DNA of 64,000 nucleotides from Chitinophagaceae bacterium (GCA_020847395.1 JADLCD010000149.1:1-64000), one strand, 5' to 3'; counted from the stretch's first letter, positions 35,524 to 45,289 are shown. Program-made: numbers and translations. Notes: generated by a model not told the origin, from the sequence alone.

Positions 35524-35550
35524 TACTTCCTTTTTAAACTTCTTTATTGA

Positions 35551-36222
35551 TTAAACCGTTTCTTCAATTTTTCCATCAAGCAGGTTAATGATTCTTGAAC
35601 CATATTCCGCATTTTTTTCTGAATGTGTAACCTGGATAATGGTTACGCCATCTTCTTTATTCAGCTTTTTAAAAAGCTTCATAATATCTTCTCCCTGTTT
35701 CGAATTAAGATTGCCGGTTGGCTCATCTGCCAGTATCAGCCTCGGGTTTGCTACCAGCGCACGTGCAATACCAACCAATTGCTGCTGTCCGCCGGAAAGT
35801 TGCGTTGGAAATAAATCTTTCTTGCCTACAATCTGGAAACGATCAAGTATATCTGCCACCACTGCCTTTCTTTCAGATGATTTCATATCCTTATAAATAA
35901 GCGGTGTTTCAATATTTTCGTATACTGTTAATTCATCAATAAGATGGTATGCCTGGAATACAAAACCGATATATTTCTTATACAACTGTGAGCGCTGCTT
36001 TTCTTTAAGCAGGTGTACCGCTTCTCCCATAAAATAATGGTAGCCTTCCGTAGGGTCATCAAGCATTCCTATTATATTAAGTAAAGTAGATTTACCCGAA
36101 CCAGACGGACCCATTATGGACACGAATTCACCTTCATTTATTTTGCAGTTAATATCTTTTAAAATATAGGTTTTGGCGCCGCCAACATTTACCGTTTTTG
36201 ATATGTTTCTTAGCTCAATCAT
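35551..36222 (-). CDS. ABC transporter ATP-binding protein, MacB/LolD type
   Basis: A 223-residue ATPase: Walker A MGPSGSGKST, Q-loop FVFQAYHLIDELTVYEN, signature LSGGQQQLVGIARAL, Walker B LILADEPTGNL, H-loop VTHS. LolD/MacB-type ATPases pair with MacB/FtsX-like permeases in tripartite export or lipoprotein release. Here the gene is first in an operon with TolC only; the permease must be elsewhere or lost. Confidence 0.9.
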   Translation of the reverse strand: MIELRNISKTVNVGGAKTYILKDINCKINEGEFVSIMGPSGSGKSTLLNIIGMLDDPTEGYHYFMGEAVHLLKEKQRSQLYKKYIGFVFQAYHLIDELTVYENIETPLIYKDMKSSERKAVVADILDRFQIVGKKDLFPTQLSGGQQQLVGIARALVANPRLILADEPTGNLNSKQGEDIMKLFKKLNKEDGVTIIQVTHSEKNAEYGSRIINLLDGKIEETV

Positions 36223-36707
36223 TTTATTTTTTTATGTAGATGATATAAATTCAGGTTTATATATTCACAATATCCCTGCATAATACAAAATTCAATGCCA
36301 CACCTTCAATTGGTTGAAAGTCAATTTTTTAAAATCTTACAATTTTTATAACTGTACGTTTTTGATACAGTAAAAGTATGATTATGATACAGTTTGATTA
36401 ATTAATTTGCATTAGCAGTTAAAAATATAAAAACATATACCAGTAAAAAAATCAACGCTGGTACAATATGTGTCAGCAAAACGCCCCGTGCAATTTATAA
36501 GAGAAAGAAAGGATTAGCATTATGATTAAATTGTACCTGTTAGCATCATATCTTTACTTACTTCTTTTGTTAAAATGATTTGCACTGATTACGTTTAGGG
36601 TATATCCCGCGTTTTTCAGCCTGAGCTGATTATTTTGAATAAGCCCTGTTTAATTGGAGTATTTGCATTTATTATAACTTCACGCCTCATTATAACGGAT
36701 TACTATT
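36223..36707. other. 485-bp divergent intergenic region
   Basis: AT-rich region between the ABC ATPase and galM. It contains the direct repeat TGATACAGT at 36363-36371 and 36385-36393 (22-bp period, two helical turns). It also has an 18-codon frame at 36522-36578 preceded by AAAGGA. No longer gene is seen. Confidence 0.55.
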
Positions 36708-37751
36708 ATGAGCCAAAAAATTAATATAGAAAAATGGGGAAGTGTTGATGGGAAAGAGGTGATGTTATATACGCTTAGCAACAAGAATGGCATGAAAGTG
36801 CAGATTACAAATTATGGTGGCACAATTGTAAGCATTAATATTCCGGATAAAAACAATGTATTCGAAAATGTTGTATTAACATTCGATTCACTTGATGGGT
36901 TTTTGCAAAAAGAAAATCCCTCCTTTGGTTGCCTTATTGGCAGGTATGCAAACCGAATAGCAAATGCATCTTTTACGCTGTATGATGTTGAATATACACT
37001 TGCTGCAAATAATAATAGTAATACTTTACATGGTGGGTTGAAAGGCTTTGATAAAGTGGTTTGGACTTCAACCCCTTTACAACAAAGCAACAGTATACAA
37101 TTATCTTATTACAGCCCGGATAATGAAGAAGGTTTTCCTGGTAATTTAAATGTAGAGGTGCTATATCAGCTTACAGATGATAACTCGGTTAGCATACATT
37201 ATACAGCTACTACAGATGCTGCTACGCCGGTTAATTTCACGAATCACGCTTACTTTAATTTATCTGCCGGAGCTGATGCTGATATTTTAAACCATGAACT
37301 AATGCTTACGGCAACACGCTATACTGAAGCAGATGATATGCTCATACCTACCGGGCGTTTATTAGATGTAAAAGATACACCGCTTGATTTTACTGTATCA
37401 AAAAAAGTTGGACGGGATATTGCTGATATTCAACCTGGGTATGATCATAATTTTGTATTGGATAATGAAAGCGGCACATTAAAAAATATTGGATTGCTTT
37501 ACCATGCAAAAAGCGGAAGGATTATGCGGATTGCAACAACGCAACCAGGCGTACAATTATATACCGGCAATTTTCTTGATGGCAGCTTAAAGCATACACC
37601 CGGCGGAATACGGTATTACAAGCATGCCGGACTTTGCCTGGAAACGCAGCATTATCCTGATTCTCCTAATCAACCATCATTTCCAGGTACAATATTGATG
37701 CCAGGAGAAAAATTTGATCATACTACTGAATATAGCTTTTCAGTTAAGTAG
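36708..37751 (+). CDS. galM: aldose 1-epimerase
   Basis: A 347-residue mutarotase interconverting alpha and beta anomers of galactose or glucose. Seen: NYGGTIVSINIPDKN, FGCLIGRYANRIANASF, NTLHGGLKGFDKVVW, the catalytic His in FTNHAYFNL, the Asp in GYDHNFVL and the catalytic Glu in CLETQHYPDSPN. No signal peptide, so cytoplasmic. Monocistronic. Confidence 0.93.
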   Translation: MSQKINIEKWGSVDGKEVMLYTLSNKNGMKVQITNYGGTIVSINIPDKNNVFENVVLTFDSLDGFLQKENPSFGCLIGRYANRIANASFTLYDVEYTLAANNNSNTLHGGLKGFDKVVWTSTPLQQSNSIQLSYYSPDNEEGFPGNLNVEVLYQLTDDNSVSIHYTATTDAATPVNFTNHAYFNLSAGADADILNHELMLTATRYTEADDMLIPTGRLLDVKDTPLDFTVSKKVGRDIADIQPGYDHNFVLDNESGTLKNIGLLYHAKSGRIMRIATTQPGVQLYTGNFLDGSLKHTPGGIRYYKHAGLCLETQHYPDSPNQPSFPGTILMPGEKFDHTTEYSFSVK

Positions 37752-37824
37752 CATTTCATATTTGCAATAATATATAGAAACTCTTGATGATAGCTATACA
37801 GCTTAAATAACTTACAGGCTATGT

Positions 37825-37857
37825 AAAAAAACGAGGCTGCCCTTAAGAGACAACCTC
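37825..37857 (-). terminator. intrinsic terminator of the flavin-binding protein gene
   Basis: On the reverse strand GAGGTTGTCT pairs with GGGCAGCCTC (ten pairs including three G-U), followed by GTTTTTTT. It is 25 nt past the stop at 37883. Its arms resemble those of the hairpin at 52441-52476. Confidence 0.7.
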
Positions 37858-37882
37858 TGTAATGCTTTCCGGAAAAAAATTC

Positions 37883-38353
37883 TTAGCCACTTATTTTAGC
37901 TGAATTGCTATAACTTTCGCGCCTGCCGGTTTTTTCAGCAATTACAATACGGAAAATTATACCTTCTATAGATTCGTTATCGGTAAAAAAAGGCCAGTGT
38001 TCACCTATGTGTGTAGTCTCGCTTGATCTCATGGGCAAATTTCGATGCAATAATATTTGTATAGCAGCAGCGCGATCTTCCGGGTCGGTAATTTCTTCAA
38101 ACCTGCCCCATGCAATAACACTTTGCCAGTTTGCCATATCTGCATAATCATCCACTTCAAAACAAACCTCAGGGTTACCGCGCATAGCATCTATTTTCAT
38201 TCCTTCGTATGTATGCACGTATATACTGTTACCTTCATACGCGTAACTGATCGGCACAACATATATTTTATTGTTGATACTGCAACCGATCCGACCAACT
38301 ATTTGCCTTTCCAGCAATTCGTCAATCTGTATTTCTGTTAAATTACTTACCAT
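37883..38353 (-). CDS. pyridoxamine 5'-phosphate oxidase-like FMN-binding protein
   Basis: A 156-residue split-barrel protein. LTEIQIDELLERQIVGRIGC, YVVPISYAYEGNSIYVHTYEGMKIDAMRGNPEVCFEVDD and WQSVIAWGRFEEI are hallmarks of the PNPOx-like/NimA-like flavin proteins. These bind FMN or F420 and reduce diverse substrates; the role here is unknown. I start at MVSNLTEIQ because the longer frame would overlap the CoA-transferase gene by about 70 nt and adds non-conserved sequence. Confidence 0.82.
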   Translation of the reverse strand: MVSNLTEIQIDELLERQIVGRIGCSINNKIYVVPISYAYEGNSIYVHTYEGMKIDAMRGNPEVCFEVDDYADMANWQSVIAWGRFEEITDPEDRAAAIQILLHRNLPMRSSETTHIGEHWPFFTDNESIEGIIFRIVIAEKTGRRESYSNSAKISG

Positions 38354-38450
38354 AATACTCAAAGCTATTCGCTGCAATGTTGAATATGCATGATCTGCAT
38401 CAATAAAATCTATGAAGATTATCAGGCAACAATCAACATTCAAAAATATA

Positions 38451-39734
38451 TCAGTCACCCGTATAAAATCTTTTATACATAGCGCTTTCCAGCGCTTCAC
38501 GATGGTTTGGATGTGCAATGCTTATAAGGGCTTTGGCTCTTTGCCTTAAGTTCTTACCAAATAAATTTACAATGCCATATTCCGTAACTACCCAATGTAT
38601 ATGTCCGCGTGTAGTAACCACCCCGGCGCCTTCTTTCAAAAAAGGAACAATGCGTGATAAGCCTTTTGATGTAACAGAGGGCATTGCTATAATGGGCTTT
38701 CCATCATCAGATAAAGATGCGCCGTGCATAAAATCCATTTGACCGCCTATGCCGGAATACTGGTAAGTACCAATGGAATCTGCGCAAACCTGTCCTGTTA
38801 AATCAATTTCAATGGCACTATTTATGGCAGTGGCTTTAGGGTTTTGCCTGATGATTCTTGTGTCATTTACATAAGATATATCCATAACCAACACCGAAGG
38901 ATTATTATCTACAAAATCATACAACTGCCGCGTACCCAGTAAAAAACTGGTAACAGAAAGCCCGGTATTAATTTTCTTTTTACTGTTATTGATAATACCT
39001 TTTTCTATAAGCGGTATAACACCATCGGAAAACATTTCGGTATGTATTCCCAAATCTTTATGATTATGCAGGTTTTTCAATACCTGGTCGGGAATAGTGC
39101 CAATGCCCATTTGCAGTGTGGCACCATCTTCAATAAGCGAAGCCACATTGCGGCCAATCTGCTCGCTGATGTCGGATGAACCGGATGCATAATTCATTTC
39201 CGGCAATGCTGTATCACAAAATACCAGCGTATCAATATCATTTACATGCACAATGCCGTCGCCAAGCGTACGCGGCATATTCGGATTAACCTGTGCTATT
39301 ACATGCTTTGCGGTTTCTACAGCCGCCACGGCAATATCTACTGATGTGCCGAGTGAACAATAACCGTGTTTATCAGGCGGTGATACATGTATAAGTGCTA
39401 CATCAACAGGTAATATATTTTTACGGAACAACTGTGGTATCTGGCTTAAAAAAATGGGAACATAATCGCCTGCTTCACTATTAACAACAGCACGGGTATT
39501 GGCCGAAACAAATAAAGAGTTAAAGAAAAAACTTTTCCTGTAATCAGGATGATTGAAATCGAGCGGGCCGATATTAGTAATACTAACCAGTTCCACTTCT
39601 TTTAATTCTAAATGTCTTTTTTGCAAAGCCTGCACTAACTGCACAGGTGTGGCGGCACTGCCATGTATAAAAACCCGGTTGCCCGATTTTACAATTTTCA
39701 CCGCTTCTTCCACGCTTACATAACTATAATTCAT
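38451..39734 (-). CDS. acetyl-CoA hydrolase / CoA-transferase family protein
   Basis: A 427-residue protein of the Cat1 / 4-hydroxybutyrate CoA-transferase family. Seen: SGNRVFIHGSAATPVQLVQAL, GATLQMGIGTIPDQVL, and SAIEIDLTGQVCADSIG with the Glu that forms the CoA thioester in this family. GIGGQMDFMHGASLS and TEYGIVNLFGKNLRQRAKALISIAHP follow. It transfers CoA between acetyl-CoA and a short-chain acid, or hydrolyses acetyl-CoA. It begins 17 nt after the SDR stop, so both may be one unit. Confidence 0.87.
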   Translation of the reverse strand: MNYSYVSVEEAVKIVKSGNRVFIHGSAATPVQLVQALQKRHLELKEVELVSITNIGPLDFNHPDYRKSFFFNSLFVSANTRAVVNSEAGDYVPIFLSQIPQLFRKNILPVDVALIHVSPPDKHGYCSLGTSVDIAVAAVETAKHVIAQVNPNMPRTLGDGIVHVNDIDTLVFCDTALPEMNYASGSSDISEQIGRNVASLIEDGATLQMGIGTIPDQVLKNLHNHKDLGIHTEMFSDGVIPLIEKGIINNSKKKINTGLSVTSFLLGTRQLYDFVDNNPSVLVMDISYVNDTRIIRQNPKATAINSAIEIDLTGQVCADSIGTYQYSGIGGQMDFMHGASLSDDGKPIIAMPSVTSKGLSRIVPFLKEGAGVVTTRGHIHWVVTEYGIVNLFGKNLRQRAKALISIAHPNHREALESAMYKRFYTGD

Positions 39735-39751
39735 CTGTGTATTTGCTATAT

Positions 39752-40501
39752 TTATTTTGCAAGATAACCGCCATCTACAGCATAATAGCTTCCATTAACG
39801 AATGATGCTTTATCAGAACTCAGCCATACTACCAGTTCTGCTACTTCGTTTGCTTCGCCTAAACGCCCGATTGGATGTAATGAAACAAGCATTTGCTTTG
39901 CAGCGGCATCCATATTATCAAGCAATGGCGTATTTATAAATGCAGGGCCAACAGCATTGATGCGGATTCCTTTAGCGGCATATTCTATTGCTGCATTTTG
40001 TGTTAAACCCACCACGCCATGCTTTGCAGCAACATAGCCCGACGCGGTAGCAAAACCAACCTGCCCTAAAATAGAAGACATATTTACTACTGCTCCTTTT
40101 CCCTGTTTCAGCATTTGCTGCAACTCATATTTCAGGCAATAAAACACGCTGCTAAGGTTAACAGCAATTATTTTATTCCATCCTTCTATGCTCATATCAG
40201 CAGCCACATTCGCTTCACCTCCTATGCCTGCATTGTTGAATGCTATGTCAAGGCTTCCGTATTGTTTTACCGCACCTGCTACCAAAGCTTCACAGGCTGC
40301 GGCATCACTCACATCTGCTTTGATAAAAAAGGACTCTCCGCCGGCAGCTTTAATTTGCGAAACCACTTGCTGGCCATGCGCTTCATTAATATCACTTACT
40401 ACCACTTTTGCTCCAAGTTTGGCATATAGTTCAGCAGTAGCTTTTCCTATACCGGAACCGGCGCCGGTAACCAATGCGGTTTTGTTTTTAATATCTTCCA
40501 T
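39752..40501 (-). CDS. short-chain dehydrogenase/reductase
   Basis: A 249-residue classical SDR: TGAGSGIG cofactor motif near residue 13, NNAG at about 90, catalytic Ser in NMSSILG and Tyr-x3-Lys in SGYVAAKHG, ending AVDGGYLAK. VSDINEA after beta-2 suggests NAD preference. Substrate unknown; relatives are labelled glucose 1-dehydrogenase or 3-oxoacyl-ACP reductase-like. Start at MEDIKNKTALVTG. Same strand as, and just upstream of, the CoA-transferase gene. Confidence 0.87.
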   Translation of the reverse strand: MEDIKNKTALVTGAGSGIGKATAELYAKLGAKVVVSDINEAHGQQVVSQIKAAGGESFFIKADVSDAAACEALVAGAVKQYGSLDIAFNNAGIGGEANVAADMSIEGWNKIIAVNLSSVFYCLKYELQQMLKQGKGAVVNMSSILGQVGFATASGYVAAKHGVVGLTQNAAIEYAAKGIRINAVGPAFINTPLLDNMDAAAKQMLVSLHPIGRLGEANEVAELVVWLSSDKASFVNGSYYAVDGGYLAK

Positions 40502-40750
40502 AACAATTATTTTAAAAGGCTGCAAGCTAAATATGTTTGCGGTAGCAGCGTGGTGATTATATCATTCGTAACAATGATATTCGTCAGGTAATAATTGGAG
40601 ATGCCCAAAAAATGTTATTGCATGTAAAGTTCCGGAATATTTTTTTCATAAAAAATTCCCGGTATGGCGAATTTCAATAAGCACATGCTATAAGCAAGCG
40701 GCATTTTAAAAAAGATATTGAAATAAATATTCAATTAAAGGAAAAGCTAT

Positions 40751-41398
40751 TTACCTCGCTAAATGTTTATCAAACCCTGCTTCAACAAGTTTTTCATATG
40801 CCTGCCATACATTTCCTGGTATATCCATAGGTATCTGAAACCCTTTTGCAGGATATATTTTAATGCGCTGCAAATCGCCCACCATTATGTTAATCACTTT
40901 TTCTACAGGAATATCTTCAGTAGCATATGTTTCAAATGAATATTGAGGTGAGGTAACCAGTAAATCTTTATCAGGCCAATGCTGTTTAAATGTGGCATAA
41001 CTTCTTTTCTCCATATAAGGCTTTTGCACCACTATAAAAGTTTGAGGATCTAAACCTTTTTCTCTTAAAAATTTTTGTGAGAAGCTGATGTTTTCTCCCG
41101 TATTGGTTGATTTATTTTCTATAAGAATATTTTTTTCAGGCACACCTCTTTTTATGGCTATTGCTGCAAACTGATCCGCTTCAGGCACAGTCCATATATC
41201 ACTCGTAAGGTTTCCCAATCCACCTGAAAAAACAATCAACGGTGCAAACCCTTGCAGGTACAATTCAGCAGCTCTGTCTGCCACTCTTAAATCATGGCTG
41301 CCCAGCGCAAGAATACAATCTGATTTTTTTAGTGTGTGGTGCATGTGGTGATAATTCCACAGCGTTTTTGCAAGCGATAAAATTTCTGTTGATAACAT
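40751..41398 (-). CDS. YdcF/SanA family (DUF218) protein
   Basis: A 215-residue protein with the DUF218 core: DCILALGSHDLRVADRAAELYLQGFAPLIVFSGGLGN, AIKRGVPEKNILIENKSTNTGENISFS and VVQKPYMEKRSYATF. No membrane segment, as in cytoplasmic YdcF of E. coli, which binds S-adenosylmethionine; function unsettled. A TATTTTTG promoter element lies 20 nt upstream of the ATG on the reverse strand (41419-41426). Confidence 0.82.
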   Translation of the reverse strand: MLSTEILSLAKTLWNYHHMHHTLKKSDCILALGSHDLRVADRAAELYLQGFAPLIVFSGGLGNLTSDIWTVPEADQFAAIAIKRGVPEKNILIENKSTNTGENISFSQKFLREKGLDPQTFIVVQKPYMEKRSYATFKQHWPDKDLLVTSPQYSFETYATEDIPVEKVINIMVGDLQRIKIYPAKGFQIPMDIPGNVWQAYEKLVEAGFDKHLAR

Positions 41399-41539
41399 TA
41401 CCAGCTATATTTTATCGTCAAAAATACGGTCATTTTATGTATGCATTTTACGCAACCACAGCTAAAAAGGGGTGCTCCCCAAAAGCATAACATTTATTTA
41501 TCCCGTATATTGAGCAAACAAATGCAATACATGAGCTTT

Positions 41540-42994
41540 ATGCGTACATCTATTTTAACCTTCGCAATACTTTTTATTTCTCTCACTTTATTTGCTCAAA
41601 AGAAAAAAGCAACTGATTCCGCAGCTAAACTGAAAGATGAAGCGGTACAGGATATACAAAGCAATGCTGACCTGTATAAGAAAAATGCAATGGATATATG
41701 GGGCTTTGCAGAAGTTGGGTACAAGGAAGTGAAGAGCTCCGCATTGCATCAGCAAACATTAAAGGAAAATGGTTTTACTATAGAAAGCGGAGTAGCAGGC
41801 ATTCCTACCGCATTTGTAGCAAGTTACGGCATTGGCAAACCTGTAGTTGGTATACTGGCAGAGTTTGATGCATTGCCCGGCATGTCGCAGGAGGCAATCC
41901 CTGAAAAGAAAGCCATTGATGGTAAAAATGCGGGACATGCATGCGGGCATCACTTGTTTGGCACAGCATCTGTAGCTGCAGGCATTGCTATTAAAAAATT
42001 AATAGAAGAAAAAAAGATAACCGGTACGGTTAAAGTATTTGGTTGCCCGGCCGAAGAAGGCGGCAGCGGCAAAGTATATATGGTGCGTGCAGGATTGTTT
42101 AATGATGTAGATGCTGTTATTCACTGGCACCCCGGTGATGATAATGAAGTAACCATGACCAGCGCATTGGCAAACAAATCTGCCAAGTTTCGCTTTAAAG
42201 GTATAGCGGCACATGCATCAGGCGCGCCGGAAAAAGGCCGCTCATCATTAGATGCCGTGGAAGCAATGGATGTAATGACAAATATGATGCGTGAACATAT
42301 ACCGCAGGATGCGCGGTTGCATTATGTAATTACCAATGGCGGTAAGGCGCCTAATATTGTTCCTGATTTTGCTGAGGTATACTATTATATCCGTCATCCT
42401 AAAAAAGAAGAAGTAAAAGCCATTTTTGAACGAGTGGTTAAAGCTGCGCAGGGCGCTGCGCTTGGTACAGAAACAACAATGGAGTATGAAGTTATTGGCG
42501 GCACACATGATATGCTGCTGAATAAAACTTTGGGAGAAGTGATGCAGAAAAATCTTGACAAAGTAGGTGGCGTTGAATACACACCCGGTGAAATGGAGTT
42601 CGCTAAAAAAATTCAATCATCTTTTACTTTTAAAGCGCCTGCTATTGAAAACTCAGCCAAAGTAAAGCCATTTAAAACTGTGCCTGATGCCGGTGGCGGT
42701 TCCACAGATGTTGGTGATGTGAGCTATACAGTGCCAACAGTTGGAATGAATGCTGCTACCTGGGTTCCGGGTACTCCGGCACATAGCTGGCAGGCAGTTG
42801 CCGCCGGTGGTACTGATATTGGTGCTAAAGGAATGATGGTAGCTGCAAAAACAATGGCAATGACGGCAATTGATTTATATACCAATTCCGCCATTATTAT
42901 AAAAGCTACAGAAGAATTTAAAGCTGCCAAAGGTGATTATAAATATGAAGCGCTGCTGGGAGATAGAAAACCCGCGTTGAACTACAGGGACTGA
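41540..42994 (+). CDS. exported M20 family amidohydrolase
   Basis: A 484-residue enzyme with signal peptide (RTSILTFAILFISLTLFAQ). The M20 metal site is visible in GILAEFDALPG, GHACGHHLFG, AEEGGSGK and the C-terminal TPAHSW. FKGIAAHASGAPEKGRSSLDAVEAMDVM belongs to the dimerisation lid. Resembles AbgB-type and indole-acetyl-amino-acid hydrolases, removing an acyl group from an amino compound in the periplasm. Three Met codons are clustered; the third starts the signal peptide cleanly. Followed by a propeller relic and a TonB receptor. Confidence 0.85.
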   Translation: MRTSILTFAILFISLTLFAQKKKATDSAAKLKDEAVQDIQSNADLYKKNAMDIWGFAEVGYKEVKSSALHQQTLKENGFTIESGVAGIPTAFVASYGIGKPVVGILAEFDALPGMSQEAIPEKKAIDGKNAGHACGHHLFGTASVAAGIAIKKLIEEKKITGTVKVFGCPAEEGGSGKVYMVRAGLFNDVDAVIHWHPGDDNEVTMTSALANKSAKFRFKGIAAHASGAPEKGRSSLDAVEAMDVMTNMMREHIPQDARLHYVITNGGKAPNIVPDFAEVYYYIRHPKKEEVKAIFERVVKAAQGAALGTETTMEYEVIGGTHDMLLNKTLGEVMQKNLDKVGGVEYTPGEMEFAKKIQSSFTFKAPAIENSAKVKPFKTVPDAGGGSTDVGDVSYTVPTVGMNAATWVPGTPAHSWQAVAAGGTDIGAKGMMVAAKTMAMTAIDLYTNSAIIIKATEEFKAAKGDYKYEALLGDRKPALNYRD

Positions 42995-43023
42995 GGAAAC
43001 TGTTAAAACAAGCTTCTGTATTG

Positions 43024-43110
43024 GCAGTTGTAAATGCTACTACTGGAGCAATCATTTCAAAACTGCCTGTTGGTAAAGCATGCGATATGGTGGCTTTTGT
43101 AATTTTTTAA
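43024..43110 (+). pseudogene. remnant of a YncE-like beta-propeller gene
   Basis: In the gap between the M20 gene and the TonB receptor, one frame reads AVVNATTGAIISKLPVGKAC then DMVAF and a stop. This matches one blade of YncE/YVTN-type surface propellers, whose repeats have the form (V)DxxTGKxIxxLPIGKGCDGVAFD. Only about 29 codons remain, with no start, so this is a decayed fragment. Confidence 0.65.
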
Positions 43111-43120
43111 ACAAATAGAA

Positions 43121-45289
43121 ATGATGTTTAAAAATATATTGTTTCTTATTGGCGTGGTAATCTTTTCAGCATCTGCCACTGCTCAGAGCGTGCTTACTAT
43201 AAAAACTATAAACGCAGCAACCGGTGAACCGATTGAAGCTATAACCATTTCGGTAAATAGTAAAGCTATAAACAAAACCGATAGAGCCGGAATAGCTACA
43301 CTCCGGTTAAATGCCGGCAAAGTACTCCTGCATTTTTCTTCAGTTACTTACACAGATGCAGACACATTGATAAATATTCCTTTTCCCGATACTCTCAAGG
43401 TAATGCTAACCGAGAAACAAACACTGCTGAGAGATGTGACGATTGTAGCCTCAACGCGAAATAATCAGCGCATTGAAAATTCTCCATTAAAAGTAGAAGT
43501 ATTAGGACGGGAAGAAATGGAAGAGGAAAGTTCGATTAAACCGGGTGGCATTGCCAGTATATTAGGCGATGTAAGTGGTGTACAGATACAGCAAAGCAGT
43601 GCTACCAGTGGAAATGCCAATGTGCGAATACAAGGTTTGGATGGAAGGTATACCCAGATTTTGAGAGATGGCATGCCTTTGTATGATGGGTTCAGCGGTG
43701 GTTTTGGTATACTCAGTATTCCGCCTTTGGATTTGAAGCAGGTAGAATTAATAAAAGGCTCTGCTTCTACTTTATATGGAGGTGGCGCCATCGGGGGGCT
43801 CGTAAATATCATTTCACGAAAACCCACTACTCAGCAGCAGGCTGTAGTAAGTATTAACCAAACTACTTTAAAAGAAACAAATTTTAATACATATTTGTCA
43901 AAGCGGTATGCCAGGTTTGGCTACACATTTTTTGGTGGGTATAATTATCAAAAAGCTGTAGATGTGAATAAGGATGGTTTTTCTGATGCACCGGATTTGA
44001 ATGGATTGGTTATTCATCCAAAACTTTTTTTCTACCCCGATAGCAAAACCTCCATCACAGCGGGATATACAGGCACATTTGAAAAAAGAAATGGTGGTGA
44101 TATGAAAGTGTTATCTGGCAATGCGGATGCAATGCACCGGTACTTTGAAAAGAATACCATTAGCAGACATAGTGTTGAGTTAACAGCACAACGGAATTTA
44201 TCTAATGGAAAATCGCTGGATTTTAAAAACAGCCTAAGTTCATTCAACAGAAAAATCAGTAATAATGAAATTGATTTTACAGGCCGGCAAATAAATTATT
44301 TTACAGAGCTATCTCTATTGATACCTTATCATACAAATAATTTTGTAGCAGGCATAAATATTACGGGAGATGCGTTTAAAAAAATAACCAATGATATTCC
44401 CCTTAACAATTTTAGCAATAATACCATCGGGGTATTTGCACAAAATAGCTGGAATATAAAAGATAATACAACCATTGAAGCCGGGTTAAGAAATGATTAC
44501 CAGTTCACTTATGGCAATTTTTTTTTACCCCGTTTGGCCATATTCCATAGGATGAACGAACATTGGGCAGCGAGAGCCGGTGTTGGGCTGGGTTATAAAA
44601 TACCCAACGCGTTAGCACCACAAATTGTTGACTATGCTATACAAAACATTCAATCACTGCCATTAACAATTAAGGCAGAAAAATCTATTGGTTATAACGC
44701 TGAAGTAAATTACAAAACAACCTGGGGCGATAATAACGAAATATTCATTAACCAGGCTTTCTTCCTTACTCAATTAAGCAATCCAATTATAGCCACGGTA
44801 GCAGGTAATGGAAATGTAACGTTTAACAATATGAATAAGCCGGTTGTAAGCCAGGGCTCGGATACATATATACGTGCGTTGATTCATAACTGGGAAATAT
44901 ATGCAGGTTACACATTAACTTTTGCTGAACGAAAATACCTGGAAAGGAATCAGTTTGTGCCACTCACACCTAAAAACCGCTTTGCATTTACACTTGTAAG
45001 GGATTTTGAAAAAACCGGATTTCGATTTGGCATTGAAGGCTCCTATACCGGTAAGCAACACAGGGAAGATTATACATTAACACCGGGATATTTATTTATT
45101 GCAGCTATGATGGAAAAGAAAATCGGAAAGCATGTAAGCGTGGTACTGAATGGAGAAAATATGCTCAACTACAGGCAAAGTAAAGTTGAAGCGCTTTACA
45201 CGGGCAGTATTGCAAATCCAACGTTTAGTCCATTATGGGCGCCTATAGACGGGCGGGTGATTAACTTATCTGTAAAATGGAGCTTATAA
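43121..45289 (+). CDS. TonB-dependent receptor with CarboxypepD_reg-like N-domain
   Basis: A 722-residue outer-membrane receptor: signal peptide to about residue 22, a small beta-sandwich (LTIKTINAATGEPIEAITISVN...) as in many Bacteroidota receptors, then the plug (RDVTIVASTRNNQRIENSPLKVEVLGREEM, VNVRIQGLDGRYTQILRDGMPLYDG, VELIKGSASTLYGGGAIGGLVNIIS) and a barrel ending RVINLSVKWSL. The plug resembles FepA/BtuB-like receptors. No SusD follows. Ligand unknown; a decayed propeller and an M20 hydrolase lie upstream. Confidence 0.86.
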   Translation: MMFKNILFLIGVVIFSASATAQSVLTIKTINAATGEPIEAITISVNSKAINKTDRAGIATLRLNAGKVLLHFSSVTYTDADTLINIPFPDTLKVMLTEKQTLLRDVTIVASTRNNQRIENSPLKVEVLGREEMEEESSIKPGGIASILGDVSGVQIQQSSATSGNANVRIQGLDGRYTQILRDGMPLYDGFSGGFGILSIPPLDLKQVELIKGSASTLYGGGAIGGLVNIISRKPTTQQQAVVSINQTTLKETNFNTYLSKRYARFGYTFFGGYNYQKAVDVNKDGFSDAPDLNGLVIHPKLFFYPDSKTSITAGYTGTFEKRNGGDMKVLSGNADAMHRYFEKNTISRHSVELTAQRNLSNGKSLDFKNSLSSFNRKISNNEIDFTGRQINYFTELSLLIPYHTNNFVAGINITGDAFKKITNDIPLNNFSNNTIGVFAQNSWNIKDNTTIEAGLRNDYQFTYGNFFLPRLAIFHRMNEHWAARAGVGLGYKIPNALAPQIVDYAIQNIQSLPLTIKAEKSIGYNAEVNYKTTWGDNNEIFINQAFFLTQLSNPIIATVAGNGNVTFNNMNKPVVSQGSDTYIRALIHNWEIYAGYTLTFAERKYLERNQFVPLTPKNRFAFTLVRDFEKTGFRFGIEGSYTGKQHREDYTLTPGYLFIAAMMEKKIGKHVSVVLNGENMLNYRQSKVEALYTGSIANPTFSPLWAPIDGRVINLSVKWSL

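Noticed and set aside
42248..42616. 122-codon reverse frame
   Set aside because: Antisense to the conserved M20 amidohydrolase core; Phe/His/Tyr-rich shadow.
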